Assembly (NCBI GenBank): GCA_963969595.1
Contig: OZ018416.1
Coordinates: forward strand, 7,332,065-7,396,064
DNA from: Neckera pumila
Taxonomy: Eukaryota > Streptophyta > Bryopsida > Hypnales > Neckeraceae
Direction: 5' to 3'
Length of the DNA stretch: 64,000 nucleotides
Every line of letters begins with the position of its first letter. Positions within the stretch are counted from its first letter, which is position 1. The notes under the pieces were generated by a model. The model made no database searches and was not told where the DNA came from. It saw nothing but the letters and a program-made list of their open reading frames with translations. The position numbers and the translations under genes were made by a program. This document shows, piece after piece, positions 35,341-48,340 of this stretch.

Positions 35341-36574
35341 CTGTATAACACTTACAATTAGCGATTGGCGCTTGCTTTGCTATGCATTAAATATATTACT
35401 TTCATCAATATTTTATGTGATAGAATGTAGATAAACAAAGTATGTATAATTTTTAAATGAAAATATTGACATCCTCATACAATATTCTTTGAAAAAATTT
35501 ATATAGTGCAATATAAAGTAATTAAAGAGCCTTGCAATCAATCCACAGAGCCAAATATAGAAGTTTAGATTGGAAACTAATGATGGAACTCAAGCACATC
35601 ACATGACTCAATTTTGCATGCCTCCTCCACATTGAACACAATGAGCTTTAGGATTGCTATATCAATGCAAAGGTAAGTGGACAATGGACTCAGATGCTCT
35701 TGCACATTGCATAGTCCTTCAATTGAAGCTTTGTACTTCCTTTTTGTAGATCTTGTTGTATCATTATGGTATACTTGAAGGAGCTTTCTGCTAGTGCTAG
35801 AAGAGACCTTGATAATTCTACTGTTGTCAAGTTAGAAGCTGGTAGTTCTATGAGGGATAAAGCAAATGAATTGTAGGTGACTTAGAGTCATGTTTGCACA
35901 AATTAGGAAGAAGAGATTGCTTAGTCTTGAACCGAGTTGTAATAGTAGATTACAAGTGCTTACAGATGCATAATTATATAGGAGAGAACATACACCAAAA
36001 TTGCTCAGTAAGAGGCATTGATGTTACGACACAGGTTGCCCAACATGTGCATAGGGAATGCCAAGTTATCATACTACTAAAATCACAACGACCTCTATAA
36101 TATCATACTACTAAAATCACAACGACCTCTATAATATCACAATTCAATTTTGAATAATATTATAGAAATTGAAATTCAATTGCTTTTGTAATAGCCATAG
36201 GATACTTTCTACTATATATTATGTATTCTTTTTGTGAAATATTTGAAAATCAAATGGATACTTCTAAAAAAATTTCAAAGAAACTTTTCAGACAACAAAA
36301 CAAAACTATAGATAAATTCCATGTCTTTTTAAAATGTGATATTAAAGAATAAGGAAGCAGTAACCACTAGCGTTGCTCTACATATTCAAATGTGAAGATT
36401 CTACTTACAATATTGTTCACTTCATTAATTAATTCTTGTTGCAATGTTTTCATCTTTGCAAAGGTTATTTTGTAAAAATCATGATATAAAGATTTTTTAT
36501 TTGAAGCAATATCTTACAATGACAATAAAAAATTTAATTCTTTGAGATGTGTGCAATTGAGGTTCAAAGATTTA
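35341..36574. other. AT-rich intergenic DNA
   Basis: No gene recognised. It holds a perfect 34 bp tandem duplication at 36068-36135. Confidence 0.4.
36068..36135. repeat. Perfect 34 bp tandem duplication
   Basis: Two identical units beginning ATCATACTACTAAAATCACA. The identity points to a recent event. Confidence 0.95.
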
Positions 36575-37491
36575 TTAACCCCTAAAGGACCATTGTCCCT
36601 TTAGGGGGCAAATGGGATTTCAGGTAGGTAGCTACAGGCTGAATTTTTGTTGTGATTTTTTGAAATTTTTTTTGAAGATAAAAAAACTGCTAAGCTTTGT
36701 GGGAATATAAATTTTTTTCAACCAGTGCCCGGGAAAAAAAGTTATGCCCAAATAAGCTCAAAACGGGGGACATGGGGCAGAAAAAAAAATTTCATTTTTT
36801 TTTTTTTTTTTTAAATTTTTTTTATAGATTATATTTTTGTCTATCTGGAAAAGCTTTGATTCATCTCATTTGGATTTGTTATGAGAATGTTATGGACAAT
36901 CTTGTTTTTCTGGCACTTAGAGCATCATCCTGAAAAAAATAACTTGTTGTATTCATTTTTGAATGTAATTTTTACAATTCTTCAACAAAAAAAGCTCCAC
37001 AAGGTTTAGTATTTTGCTAGAACAATCTCACCATTGGAATAAGTGCTTTTTAATTCCATATAAAAGATATTAATATTTTAGATTTTCCTTCTATCTCGTA
37101 CTTCTACTTAACAATTTTTTTAATAATGAACATTAAGTTTTTTCGGATTTTTTTTTCCCCTAGATTCTCAACTCAATTCTCCACTGTAAAATTTTAAAAG
37201 ACAAAAACTCTGTAGACAGTGCAAAACATTTGAGTTAAAAATGTTCAAAGTCATAAAATCTAGTCCCACATTGTATTGAAAAACTTGTTTTTTCCACTTT
37301 AAACGCAAATATCTTGCAATATGTGTGGTCAAAAATTCTGAATTTATTTTTACACATTCTAATACTAGTTAGGTATAAGATCCTATGGTTAGATGTGAAA
37401 AAAAAATTCAATTTCTTTTACTCTTTGCTATAGAAATGGCAGTTTTGAGTGTTTTTGGGTACAAAAATGGCCTTGGTCCTTTAGGGGTTAA
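36575..37491 (-). mobile_element. TTAA-flanked piggyBac-type MITE, copy 2 (inverted)
   Basis: TTAACCCCTAAAGGACC at the left and GGTCCTTTAGGGGTTAA at the right form perfect inverted ends with the TTAA target site. The interior is the reverse complement of copies 1 and 3. 917 bp. No transposase is present. Confidence 0.9.
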
Positions 37492-40400
37492 TGGAGAGTT
37501 GACTATGTTTTATTATACACTGTAATTTGGTTAAACCATCCTACTTGTGCCACAATTGAATGGCCACCTTGATTATGTAGAGCAGTGGATAAGTTTGAAT
37601 TAGGGATATACAGTATATTACCAATGCGTAATGTTCACAAAGTGTTGACAAAGTACAACAGAACCTCCCAAAGTTGTTCCTCTCAAAGCCGATAAACCTC
37701 TATAAATGAATAAGGTCGGGAGGTCCTGACTTCGGGAATAAAATAAGTGGTAGCACTAAATGAGAGCCTGCCAAGGAATTGTAGTGGACCTCAACCTTGT
37801 CAAAAAAAGGTAAAATTTTCTTTTGAACAAGCTCCTTTTCCTAAAAATGTTGAACATGTCCCTCTGTGGTAGCTTCTTGTATAGTACAAACCCTCTCTAA
37901 AGCAATCAACCTCTCTAAAGTAACCTTGCTAGGTGGTACCCAATCAATCAATTTAGAGAAGTTCTCTTGTAGCACAAATAGGATGATTTACCCTATCCAT
38001 CCACAATTAATATTGCACAATACCCTACTATGTGTAAGATCTAACAGCTTTTCACTGCATTTTGTATCCCAATGGTAAGTTATATAAGTACATACAAGAA
38101 GACAATATTTTGGGAGAGAAAGTGTCTACATGCATTTGAAAATGGCAATTTTTATTAGAGTTACTCTCTTTCTAATTTGTAGTTTGCTTTTAATTCTAAA
38201 ATGCATTTGAATTTGTTTTTTAACTTGTATCTTATTTTGTAATAATAACAAGGTATGATTGCATGCAATCTAACCACATTGGATATTCTTCTTCCTAAAT
38301 TGAGGTTTAGGTCCCATCCTTGCCAAAAAGAGCATAATATTTGGGGAGGGTTTAATAATAGATTTCAAGTATCATGGCAATGTCTCCATTTGGACTTTCA
38401 TGAAGAACATGTGTATTATACGGTTATATTTCATTACAGGGGTCTTCTTTTCAAGGATGTAGAAGGGCCCCCAATGCCATGGGTACACAATGTTATGCAT
38501 GTAGTCATGCAACTTATCATCATTTATCCCCCAAAAAGTTGATTACAAATTTAAATGCAATCTAAAATTAACCTAGAAGATTTTTTTTTCTCATTAACCT
38601 TTAAAGAACCGAGTGATTGTTTAACGTACTCATGAAATTTTGGATATATTCATGGGAAGTCAACTTTAAATGAACCTCCATATGGTCATTGTGATCAAAG
38701 GAAGACCTCTCCTTGTATAATGGGGGACATTCTCTTTACGATGATGTAGATTTTTGAAATTATATGCATGTTAAGAAAATATTCCAATCAAAAGCCCAAA
38801 TCAAAATTCAAAAGCTACGCTTCTTCCCAAACCCAAGCATTTTAGGGCTTTGGGTGGTTCGAGCATCTTTTACTAAATTCCTCATTTTCTTCTAAAATTT
38901 GGCATGTATGTAATTAACATATTATAATGTGCAATTTTAAAAATTAAATAAAAATTTAAGTGCAAAAATCATATTCCAAGAGGAGCCAAAATTCTACTAA
39001 TCTACTTAGAGTAGTCTAAAGTAAAACATTTTTAACTAACTGCAAATGCTATTATCTTGAAATTTGCGCTTCAAATTATATTGAAATTTTGGAGATTCTC
39101 AAAATCAAGCCTTCAAGGTTGGATTTTCAAAATCTTCTCAATTTGAAAACTTCTATAGCTTGTGCTTTATTTTTACAAAGGATGGCCAAATCTGAAATAT
39201 CAACTCTAGAGTACGAACTTAGGACGTTTAGAAATTAATCCCTAGGTGCACCAATTTCCATGTTTATCAATTTATAAAGTGATGATGCTTCTAAAATTGA
39301 TTAGAAAGATACCAATTTCAAAATTTCAAAATTTGACCATATAGAAAATCTCTATTTATTATTCATGATGCATAACATAGACTCTTTTGACAAATAACTT
39401 TGAAGTTTGTTCTATAGTACATGTAAATTTTGTCCAAAATCCCTAAGATGATTCAAACAAGAATTTGATATTTAATTCTATGGGCCACAAAACCGCTAGC
39501 ATAACAAACCTTGCAGGCATGACTTCTCTCCAATGCCATGGTATTCCCCTTCTTTGATTCTTCTTCTCATTCTTGCATGATGTTATATTATATTCCCTAA
39601 ATAGAAATTGTCTTTTATTTTTCCAAATGGCTATAATAGAAATTGTTTGTGGTGTCATTGATCATAGCAATAGAGGTTTGATATTTGAGAATTACAATAA
39701 GCACTTTTACATGTGTATTTGGCAATTTAGGTCTTGTCATGTAAGCTTTTTATTTTCTAGATGATATCTCTTATAGGAAATTGAAATTTAGAATTATTGA
39801 TAAAGTTGTTTCTTTGATATTTGTACTCTAGGAATAACTAATTTCACAATGTATTTTTTCCTTTTTATACAAATTAGCATTTATCGCTTTTGTTTTTATT
39901 ATTTTGACTTCTTTTATTTCTACTTCCTAGCCTTTCACTTGAAGATTAAATTTACGATTTTAGAAAAGTGAGTTCATTCCTAATTGGCTCCTGTACAACA
40001 ATTTTTTATAAGAGAATCATGTGAGTTTTTCCAAAAGTTCTAAATGTGGAATCCAAATTTGAGGTCAATTTCAAAGTCATTTCACATGACGTTCCAATCT
40101 CAATATCCACATCACTCCAAAACGCTTATAAGAAAACACATTTTGGAAATTTAGGCACGAAAGAAGTGGGACTTAGAAAGCAAATTAGATTGATCTAGCC
40201 AAATCATATATCCAATTAACTAGGCCTCCAACTCCCAACAATTTTTTTGAACATGAAAAGAAGTAAAAAATACCATATAAGGCTATTTTGTAGGATGAAT
40301 TTTATTCCAAATCTGTCTAATGTAGATTTGGTGCTAAAAGTGCCCTCAAACTGGATTTTTGACTTTTTGATCCATTTTTTTGAGCATTGAAATACTAGAA

Positions 40401-41029
40401 TATAATATACAAGAGCCAATTTAGGACTTAGAGTTAGGACTTTGGCCTTCATACTATGAGTCTCAAGTCCAACATTTGTTATTTTTTGTTCACCTTCTAC
40501 AACCCATTGAAGTTGGGATTTGGCCTTGAACCGAGACTTAGAAAGTTGGGACTTGGGACATAGTGTAAAACACCCCTTAGTCCTTAGATTGCATTATAGT
40601 CCTTGGGGTAAATTCATGTAGTATGTCTTCTTATTTAGGATTCCATAGAGTAGGGGAATATCTTGATCAGCTTTTGTTTCTAGCTTATTAGTGCCAGATT
40701 GCACCAAAAAAAATAATTTGGCTAAAAATTGACAAAATATCATGAAGTTTTTTGCCAGAAAACATCAAATTAGAAAAAAATCTTGGATGAGATCACCAAA
40801 TTGTGGATGAAAATATAATTATGGATATGTGATATGTACTAATGTGATATTTTCTATCCAAATATGTGGATGAATGTTAGATACCACTATAACATTTCAT
40901 ATCGCCACTTTGGCAATTTATAAAAAATGAATTAAAAAGCCCCAATCTTGATGCTCAAGGGAAATGTGGATGTCAATCAACTTCAGAGCAATGATTGGGA
41001 AACACCATCAGCTAATTCACCACTAGCTA
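37492..41029. other. Gene-free AT-rich region
   Basis: Only short open frames without recognisable domains. At 37650-37930 AACCTCTATAAATGA and AACCTCTCTAAAGTAACC recall pogo-type ends, but no paired structure was found. Repeat R1 occupies 40725-40940. Confidence 0.4.
40725..40940 (+). repeat. Dispersed repeat R1, copy 2
   Basis: Matches 17641-17865 in the same orientation, including AATTGTGGATGAAAATA and GGATATGTGATATGTACTAA. Confidence 0.7.
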
Positions 41030-41341
41030 CACTAAAAAATATATTTAGTGTTAGCAACACTATTTACGAACCATGACACTAAATATCATTAAGCCTACTA
41101 AAGTAAGTAACATTAAATGTAATTTCTAACACTAAATATATTCTATGATAAATCTGAAATCCAAAAATGTTTACATTTAGTGTTAGAACAGGGAAGGGGA
41201 AGGTAGAAGGGAAGAGAAAGTGAAGGCGGCGCATTCAAGTCTAACACTACACTAATTACTCCAAAGTTCAAATTTAGTGTTGGGTGGGGTAGGCTGGTAA
41301 TTACACTAAATGCAATCCAACACTAAATATAGTTTTTAGTG
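41030..41341. mobile_element. MITE with CACTA ... TAGTG ends
   Basis: Inverted ends CACTAAAAAATATATTTAGT and, at the right, the complement of CACTAAAAACTATATTTAGT. TA flanks both sides; the 3 bp flanks (CTA, TAG) differ, which speaks against a classical CACTA insertion with a 3 bp duplication. Sub-repeats of TTTAGTGTTAG occur inside. 312 bp, no gene. Confidence 0.75.
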
Positions 41342-42195
41342 TAGTGGAAGTGAAAAAAAAACGGTTGCATTTTGAAAACAAAAGATGTCAAACCGGAAGA
41401 AAATTGGAAGAGCCGGAAATCAACCATTGCTTCAAAAAAATTGGAGGATATTTTACCCACCTCTTTTCAACATTTGACGGATTTTTGTTGCTATGGGATG
41501 ATATTCATTAGTTGATATTTGGACAAGGTGAGGTTCATACCCAAGCTAATTAGAATATCAACCTTGGAGGACAAGGTTGACAGGTTGATAGGTGGCAGGG
41601 TATCAGACCTTGTGCAACAAAAACTCACGCAACAGATCAGTAACTTAGGATTTATGGCCAACTTTCCTACCACCTCTTGCACTCCCATCTTCCACTTCTT
41701 GTAAGTCCCATTGGCTCACTTGATCATTGCTCACATGCTAGCTTGTATCGCTCGTTATATTAGAGATAAAATTAGTATAGGGTTGCTCCACGGACCCCTA
41801 TAGTACCCTGAAATTTTGTTTATGGGGCTAAAATTTTTTTTCCCCTTATTTCTGCGCAGCTGAAATTGCAGTGACAATGGAGCAAGAACTCAGGTTTACG
41901 AATAAAAAATTAATAAATCAATCTTAAAAAAATATTTAAAAAAAAATGCGAAATCTGACCGGCGAGCAATCATATACTCTGACTACTCACCCGGGTTACT
42001 TTTCTAGATTGATAGGCCAAGCTTGAAATAGCTTGGCATGTCAACTTGGAGCGGCCCTCGGGAGGGCTGATTTTTGCTCTAATGCTTTGCTCACTTCACT
42101 AGCTCATGTTGTAATCTCGTTGTGACTCCATGGCTACTTCCATGCTTGCTAGTTGATGTCACTTCACTCTTCTCCTGCTATAGGTCTTATAAAGT
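41342..42195. other. Intergenic DNA
   Basis: No gene recognised. GGAGCGGCCCTCGGGAGGG at 42050 resembles 1052-1070 and may belong to a diverged repeat family. Confidence 0.35.
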
Positions 42196-42390
42196 AGGTA
42201 CATCCAAATGTGCCACTGACCTTAAACCGCCATCAATAATTCTCTGTACATCTCCAAAATCAATTATGTAACTATGTGGAAGAAACACTTTTAGAACCAA
42301 ATTTTGTTCCTTAAGAACTTTTGCATATAGTATCCAAATGCTGCATTATTTGGTATGTTGGAACCTCCTTTTACTTGCCAACAAGACAAG
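42196..42390 (+). repeat. Dispersed repeat B (inverted partner at 63640-63850)
   Basis: Reads as the reverse complement of 63640-63850: shared blocks include GTGCCACTGACCTTAAAC, GAAGAAACACTTTTAGAA and TTGGAACCT ... ACTTGCCAACAAGA. Confidence 0.75.
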
Positions 42391-42555
42391 ATGAAAATCT
42401 AACCAGCCTAGTAATAGTAATTAGGCACACTACCAATCTGTGGCGGTTTTGGGTGTACCCACCTTATTGCTCACTGGCATTGGTTCTGCATCCCCACTCA
42501 TCCCATTGATGGAACTGATGTATATTGTTGCTCCCAATTGACTACACAAAATAGT

Positions 42556-42795
42556 GAAATTAGATTGCCCCATACTAATTTCTCAACAGTCCACACTATA
42601 GAAATATTCACTACTTTTGTACAATGATGCATTCAATTTAGAGCCATGTGTATGGCATAGATTTGTGCACCAGTTGAAGGCTTGGTTCAGAGAGTGGCAT
42701 GCACCTCCATATGGAACAAGCATTGATGCATGAGGTAATTTCTCTCAAGTAAGGCAACTTAATTGACAAGATAACCTAATTTCACTATTTTGTGT
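42556..42795 (+). repeat. Dispersed repeat A (direct partner at 63275-63505)
   Basis: About 85-90 percent identical by eye to 63275-63505: CAGTCCACACTATA, ACAATGATGCATTCAATTTA, GAGAGTGGCATGC and TTTCACTATTTTGTGTAG are shared. Confidence 0.85.
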
Positions 42796-42933
42796 AGTAG
42801 TATGGTATTCACTATTGAATTAATGTTGTTGACTTGTATTGACTTGTTGTTGAAATGCTTACAGTAGAGAAGTTCAACATGATTTTCTTAGAGGCTCGTC
42901 TACCTATTATGTGTTTCTTGGGTTTATTGTTGA

Positions 42934-44010
42934 TTGAAGATGGAAAAAAAATCTAAGGTGATATTTTACAATTTTATGGTTGTTGCAAAGACATGGGAGC
43001 AAAATTTGAGTAAATGCATTGGATCTAAATACAATGGATCTTCCACCATAGTTGGAAAGAATACTAGTATGATAACTTATCTAAAAAAAGGCGTATTCAT
43101 TCTTTACTTCAACTCATTGTATTACTCACGGAACAGAACTAATTGCTGTTAAAGCCTCAAAAAACAAATCTTGCAAAGAAATCTTTTTCGCAATGGATTT
43201 TATATTTGTCAATGTATTAGCTAGTCATTTTAAGAAATCATCAAAAAAATTTGTCTCATAGAACCTTCATAGTGAATTGAATGATGCTCAAAAATCCTAA
43301 AAAGGTACCATAAAATTCTTGGTTGTCTATGTAGTAAGCCATGACTAGTTTGTATGATTTCTTGAAATCTTTCCTTCATTTTTTTATGATATTTTTGTAA
43401 GAATGATGCTTCCATTCCTAACTTATTTAATAAGTTGCATGACTTTAAATTATTTATAATCTCTATTTCTTGGTTGATATTCTATGCATGCTTTCAAAAT
43501 TCTCTAATATTTTTCAATGTAAACTTATTGATATCTCTACTATTGGGTCCATTGTGAAAATGGAGATTGTGTCCATTAGGATGTCCTTTCTTTTTTACTC
43601 TTATAGCTTGAACCAAAACACATTTAATCCAACTACAAGTTTCTACGTCCTCCTTGAAATAACTTGAAACTCAATTTGGTTACCTCCATTCTTTACCTAG
43701 TGAAATAAGGGGGGCCAAATTTCACTAGGCTGAAATGATTAGGGATCTTATAAGCGTTGTTCTGGAAGTTGCTCAAATATTTCAAAAGTTTTATGCTAAG
43801 ACGGTTTGTATGGCTTTAGATTGTTTACATGTTAGATTTGAAAACAATAATGTCATCGATGCTTTTAAAGTCTTTAATGCTATTTCACTTACTTCATAGA
43901 CAAATTAATTTATCATCATGGGATGTTGTAGAACTTGATCTTCTTTTGTTGTAGTGTGGGCAAGAAAAAAATCAAGGAAGAAAGATTTTATTTCCTTGGT
44001 AGATGCAACA
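42934..44010 (+). pseudogene. hAT / ZNF862-like transposase fossil
   Basis: Broken plus-strand frames read KCIGSKYNGSSTIVGKN (near 43010), then in a shifted frame STHCITHGTELIAVKASKN (43105-43165), ILCMLSKFSNIFQ (43475-43520) and MALDCLHVRFENNNVIDAF (43810-43875). This is the order seen in ZNF862/KIAA1586-like proteins derived from hAT transposases (GSDGASVMVG, IHC-AHR, LSKL-FQ, RFE). Stops and frameshifts show it is dead. Confidence 0.55.
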
Positions 44011-44167
44011 ACTTGTAAGTAAGGATTTTTTGCTTTCAAGCTGCAAGGAAGCATTGAATAGATTACTAGAACTTTTTTGGGGATTTATGGGCTTCAATTA
44101 GTTAGAGTCCGTCTTTGAAATTGAAGTACCCTGACCTTCTAGCCTTTGCTGAAATTGCAAAGTAGTA

Positions 44168-45099
44168 TTAACCCCTAAAGTTCCATGACTATATTCTCAC
44201 CAAAAATGCTCAAAAACTGCCATTTTTAGTACATGTATCCAATTTTTGAAAAAAAACTTTTTTTGACACATATAACCGTAGGATCTTGTAGTATGGTGAC
44301 TTGAGAACATATGATAAAAATTTCAGGAATTTCCATCGCGTTGATTGCAAGATATAAGCATTCAAATTCACTAAAACCATTTTTTTGGCCCTGCAAAAAA
44401 CATGACAGCAACACTTCACAAGCTCACTTTTTGATTAAAAAATGTCCAAAATGATGGTGCTTCTTTGGATTCTTTTTTCTAAAAAAGTTGGCTACATGCT
44501 TGAAAATTTTCAAATCATTTGGAATTGTACAACATATAGGAAAAAAATAGTAAGTAGATAGTAGTAGAGAATGATTCAAAATACAAAATTGTCAAGAATT
44601 TAATTATGGAATTGAAAAATGCTAATCCCAATGGTGGCAATGTTGTAATAAACAATCTACATCCTATGATTTTATTTTTTTCAAAACATACTGAAAATTG
44701 AGTAAGATAAAGGACTTCAAAGTTTATTTTAGAGTAGAGAATCTATAACTGCCCGCAAATTGAAAATCTTCATAACTTTTGACTCATCGATCAAAATGGG
44801 ATGATTCAAAGCTTTTTGCCTATATATAATTCTAGAAAATTAATTTCAAATTTTTGTTTCAAAAAAAGTGATTTTTTCTTATCTGCCCAGATTGCCCAGT
44901 TACGAAAAAAAGTAACATATTAGGCCATAACTTTTGACTTGTATTTCCAAATGGCATGAAACTTGGTGCATATGAAAGATATTCCTTGCCCTCACCTTCG
45001 ATTAAAATTTCAGCCAAAAGTATGGAAATCTCTAGTCATACGTACTTGCCCAAAAATTCTATACGGCCGAAATACGCATGTTGGTCCTTTAGGGATTAA
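44168..45099 (+). mobile_element. TTAA-flanked piggyBac-type MITE, copy 3
   Basis: TTAACCCCTAAAG at the left and CTTTAGGGATTAA at the right; one mismatch in the right end. Interior parallels copy 1, including CAAAAACTGCCATTTTT and the ACCGTAGGATCTTGTAG block. 932 bp. Confidence 0.85.
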
Positions 45100-47062
45100 T
45101 ATATGTACACCACAATATGTAAAAGGGCTATTTTTATTCAATATAACATTAAATAAAAGCTTTGAAAATACAAGACAACCACAAACTTGAATAGTATCGT
45201 GCAATTGGCTTTGATAAAACCAAAGAAAGAACTTTGACATTTATATACAAATCTTGAGCATTATCCTAAAAAGACAATAGAAGAACCATTTGAAGAAGGT
45301 GAAAACTTTAATTCCTAAATTCTCTTGGTTTCATGCAAACTTTTCATTACCATTTTCAACTTCATCTTAGATGAAGTGGAAGGATCATTGCCCAGGGTGC
45401 ACTCAATATATTTTTTATGACCATGTGCAAACAAAACCTACAACCTTACCTTATATTGTAAAAATCAATCAAATAGTTTCAAAAACTTATAGTATGTTTT
45501 TTTAAGTTGAAAGTTTAAACTGTGATCATGCATTTTTTGAGAATTTGTTTTTTTCTAAATAATTACTTACAAATTTTGTAAGAAAATGAATATATAGTAT
45601 TGCTAGAAAAAAAATTCAACCCCCTACTTTATATGGTAAAAAATGTTTAAAAAATTATTTTTAAATTGCCAATAAATGAAGCCTTGGATACAGTTTATGT
45701 ATACCAAAGTAAGATACAATTATTACTCAAATGCAATCTTGATAAATATTTGAAGTGAAAATACAACCATTTTAGTGCAATCTTCAATTGTGCGTTTGGA
45801 TGTCTTATTGAATTCAATTGAATTTAATTTTTTTTCACATAAAAGGTAAAATAATTATGTGACAACACCCAAATATTTGGAGCTAAATCAAAATTTATTA
45901 AAAAATAAATAGGGATTGTAGATTCCCTTATTTGCATGTGATCAATAAATAATACATTGAGTGCATCTCCAAGGATCATTGGCCTTCAAATGGTGAAGGA
46001 CTATGCCAAGTTTAATTCTTGCCAAAGATGCAATATGAATTAGTACTCAAGTTCATAATTGTTTTTTTTACATTACAGAAATGTAAAAATTTAGCTAGTG
46101 CCAATTTCCAATTGGAAGAAATTGGATGGTGAGAAATTGATATTATAAGAAATAAATTGGTACAATTTTTAATGGGAGGATGCAATTGGTGACCCTTGAA
46201 AAATATCTAGTCCATTTTTGTGGAAGGAGTGAAAGAGCTAAAGGAGCTCTAAATTTTTTTTAAACATAGCTTTAGAGGATATAACATGACGTAGTAAGGT
46301 TATCTAATGTCAATGGTCACCAATAATGAGTCTGATGAGGGCTCCTCCTATACCAAACCACTCAGTATATCCAATTGCCTATAGTTTAGCTTGTGCCTTT
46401 TAAACATAGATTGATCAAACTTGCTAAAGCCACAAATTTTGGGCAATTTGTAATTTTCCCCCTTTAGGACAAGTTGAAACCTAGAACTCATTATCTTTTA
46501 CTTTTTGAAGATGATATCGTATGTGCAAATTGCAAAATGTTCAAAAATTGGCTTTGTATAAAGGTTTTCCTAAAGCTAGTTCCCTATTCAAATTTTTTTG
46601 TACATATTCCTCAATTTGAAATGTTATGGAAATTTCTAAATTTGTGGCCAATCTTATCACAAAAATCAATAAAATAAAGTGATACTACCTTGTCCAAAAG
46701 TCTCTCCAAATTAGAACTTCCTAGAATTAGGATGTTCTTATCAAACGTTTTTTTTTAGTTCAAACACTATAACCTCACAATCTGTAAGGTCAAAACTTTC
46801 TATTTTATTACCATAAAATAATGAAGTAGTCTACCACTAAATCTTAAGTTTCAATGCACTAAATTTTCATTTGTCAATTTTTTGGCCTTTGCCATAAAAA
46901 TGATCCATTTTAAATATTTTTTGGTGAAATATAGTTAAAGACTTTTAGGAGTTTATAATAGTAACTATGCTCAATTGTAATTAGTGCAACACTTAGGTTC
47001 GTAATCATACCTCATGCAAATTATGGTTGGTTACTATATATCAATAGAGTACATCTGAAAGT
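45100..47062. other. AT-rich gene-free region
   Basis: Nearly 2 kb with no recognisable gene; lies between a MITE and the large piggyBac element. Confidence 0.45.
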
Positions 47063-47066
47063 TTAA

Positions 47067-48340
47067 CCCTTCAGGGCCGCCTGCTTTCTAGGCGGAGTTA
47101 CTGGACAGGAAGTGCTATTTGAAGTGGCAATTTTGGGAGAGAGATCAAGTAATGAATTCAAAATTGAATTGTATCGATGCATCAAGAGGTGCTTCAAGTG
47201 GGGGTTGTAAAATTTTGGGGCCCAAGGGTTCCAGACTAAGGGTGTCAGTGAAAAGTACATGTTAGTGCTTGGGTGTACGCCATGGTATTTTAGGATCATT
47301 CAAGTTGTGCAACTGCTGCCTACGAGCATTTGTTGTAGATTCTCAAGGTGAAACTGTGGAATTCATGAGAACCTGAGATGACGATATCTTTGGACTTGGA
47401 ATATTGGATAGAAGGGTATCATGTGGGTTAGGCAACAAGGTGAAGTCATGACGGTTTCAAGGGAACAAATCAAAGCCACAATCACCTGAATGCATGAGTA
47501 TTTTTAGAAAAATGGAATTTGGGTAGTTTGAAAATCCAACCGTTCAAGTACTTCCAATGGTAATGATCTACTCCTACAAATTTTTAGAAAATCAATGGCC
47601 ATAGCTGCAATTGTTGCGAAGTGTGCAACATTCAAACCCTAGCATTGGCCTAGTCGAGGAGGCTCCAACCAAAGTAAGCTCGAGTTGAGCGCTGCTGTGG
47701 CATCCTGAACCAAGTCAATTGCCGGCAGAACCCCATTGCATTTGGCTGGGTTGCCTCTCGCGCCTCTTGCTCCCGCCATTGTGAAGGCGGGACTGCGCTT
47801 CAACATGGAGTTGGCGTGCAAAAACGCTGAGTGCATGAAGAGCCAAAATTCATAAAATCCAACGTTTTGGATCTAAGAAAGGCGACAAAATGAAAGAACA
47901 TTGTTCGTGAATTACACATAAAAACAGAACTACACATAAGATAAATAAATTATCGCAAAATCAGCACTCCGTGGAAAATTGACCACCACTACAGAATTCA
48001 CAGTTCATGGTGGATCTAAGCCGCAAATGCACACCAATTACTCAAAACGGACTCGCATGCAATTGGGAATTCTACACACTATTTGCTCTAGTTTCTACCA
48101 AGCCATGCAAGATATGTAACTAACTCCGAACTATATTCTTCATCAAGGGGGCAGTCAACTGATACGTCGGAGAAGTCGCTACACTGCAACTTCAACGGAG
48201 TGGAGAAGTTGCTGCACTGCTCCTTCAACAATGTGGAGAAGTTGCTGCACGGGAAATTCAACGGTGAAAACAACAGCTTCCTTGCGTCCGATCTGATCAA
48301 GCTTTGGAGGCTGCCTACACAAGCAAACACAATGAAGCCT
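47067..48340. other. Left non-coding part of the piggyBac element
   Basis: Between the left inverted repeat and the C-terminal transposase fragment there is no recognisable gene. GAAGTTGCTGCACTGC and GTGGAGAAGTTGC recur in a short direct repeat at about 48170-48250 (unit about 39 bp, CTCC/CTTCAAC ... TGGAGAAGTTG). Confidence 0.45.

Noticed and set aside
37640..37960. pogo/Tigger-type element suggested by AACCTCTCTAAAG-like motifs
   Set aside because: The motifs occur in the same orientation and no paired inverted ends or transposase fragment was found.
38255..38542. 95-codon open frame as a gene
   Set aside because: No recognisable domain, AT-rich surroundings and no splice or promoter context; likely chance or an unidentifiable transposon fragment.
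40216..40452. 78-codon minus-strand frame as a transposase fragment
   Set aside because: No motif of any known transposase could be recognised.
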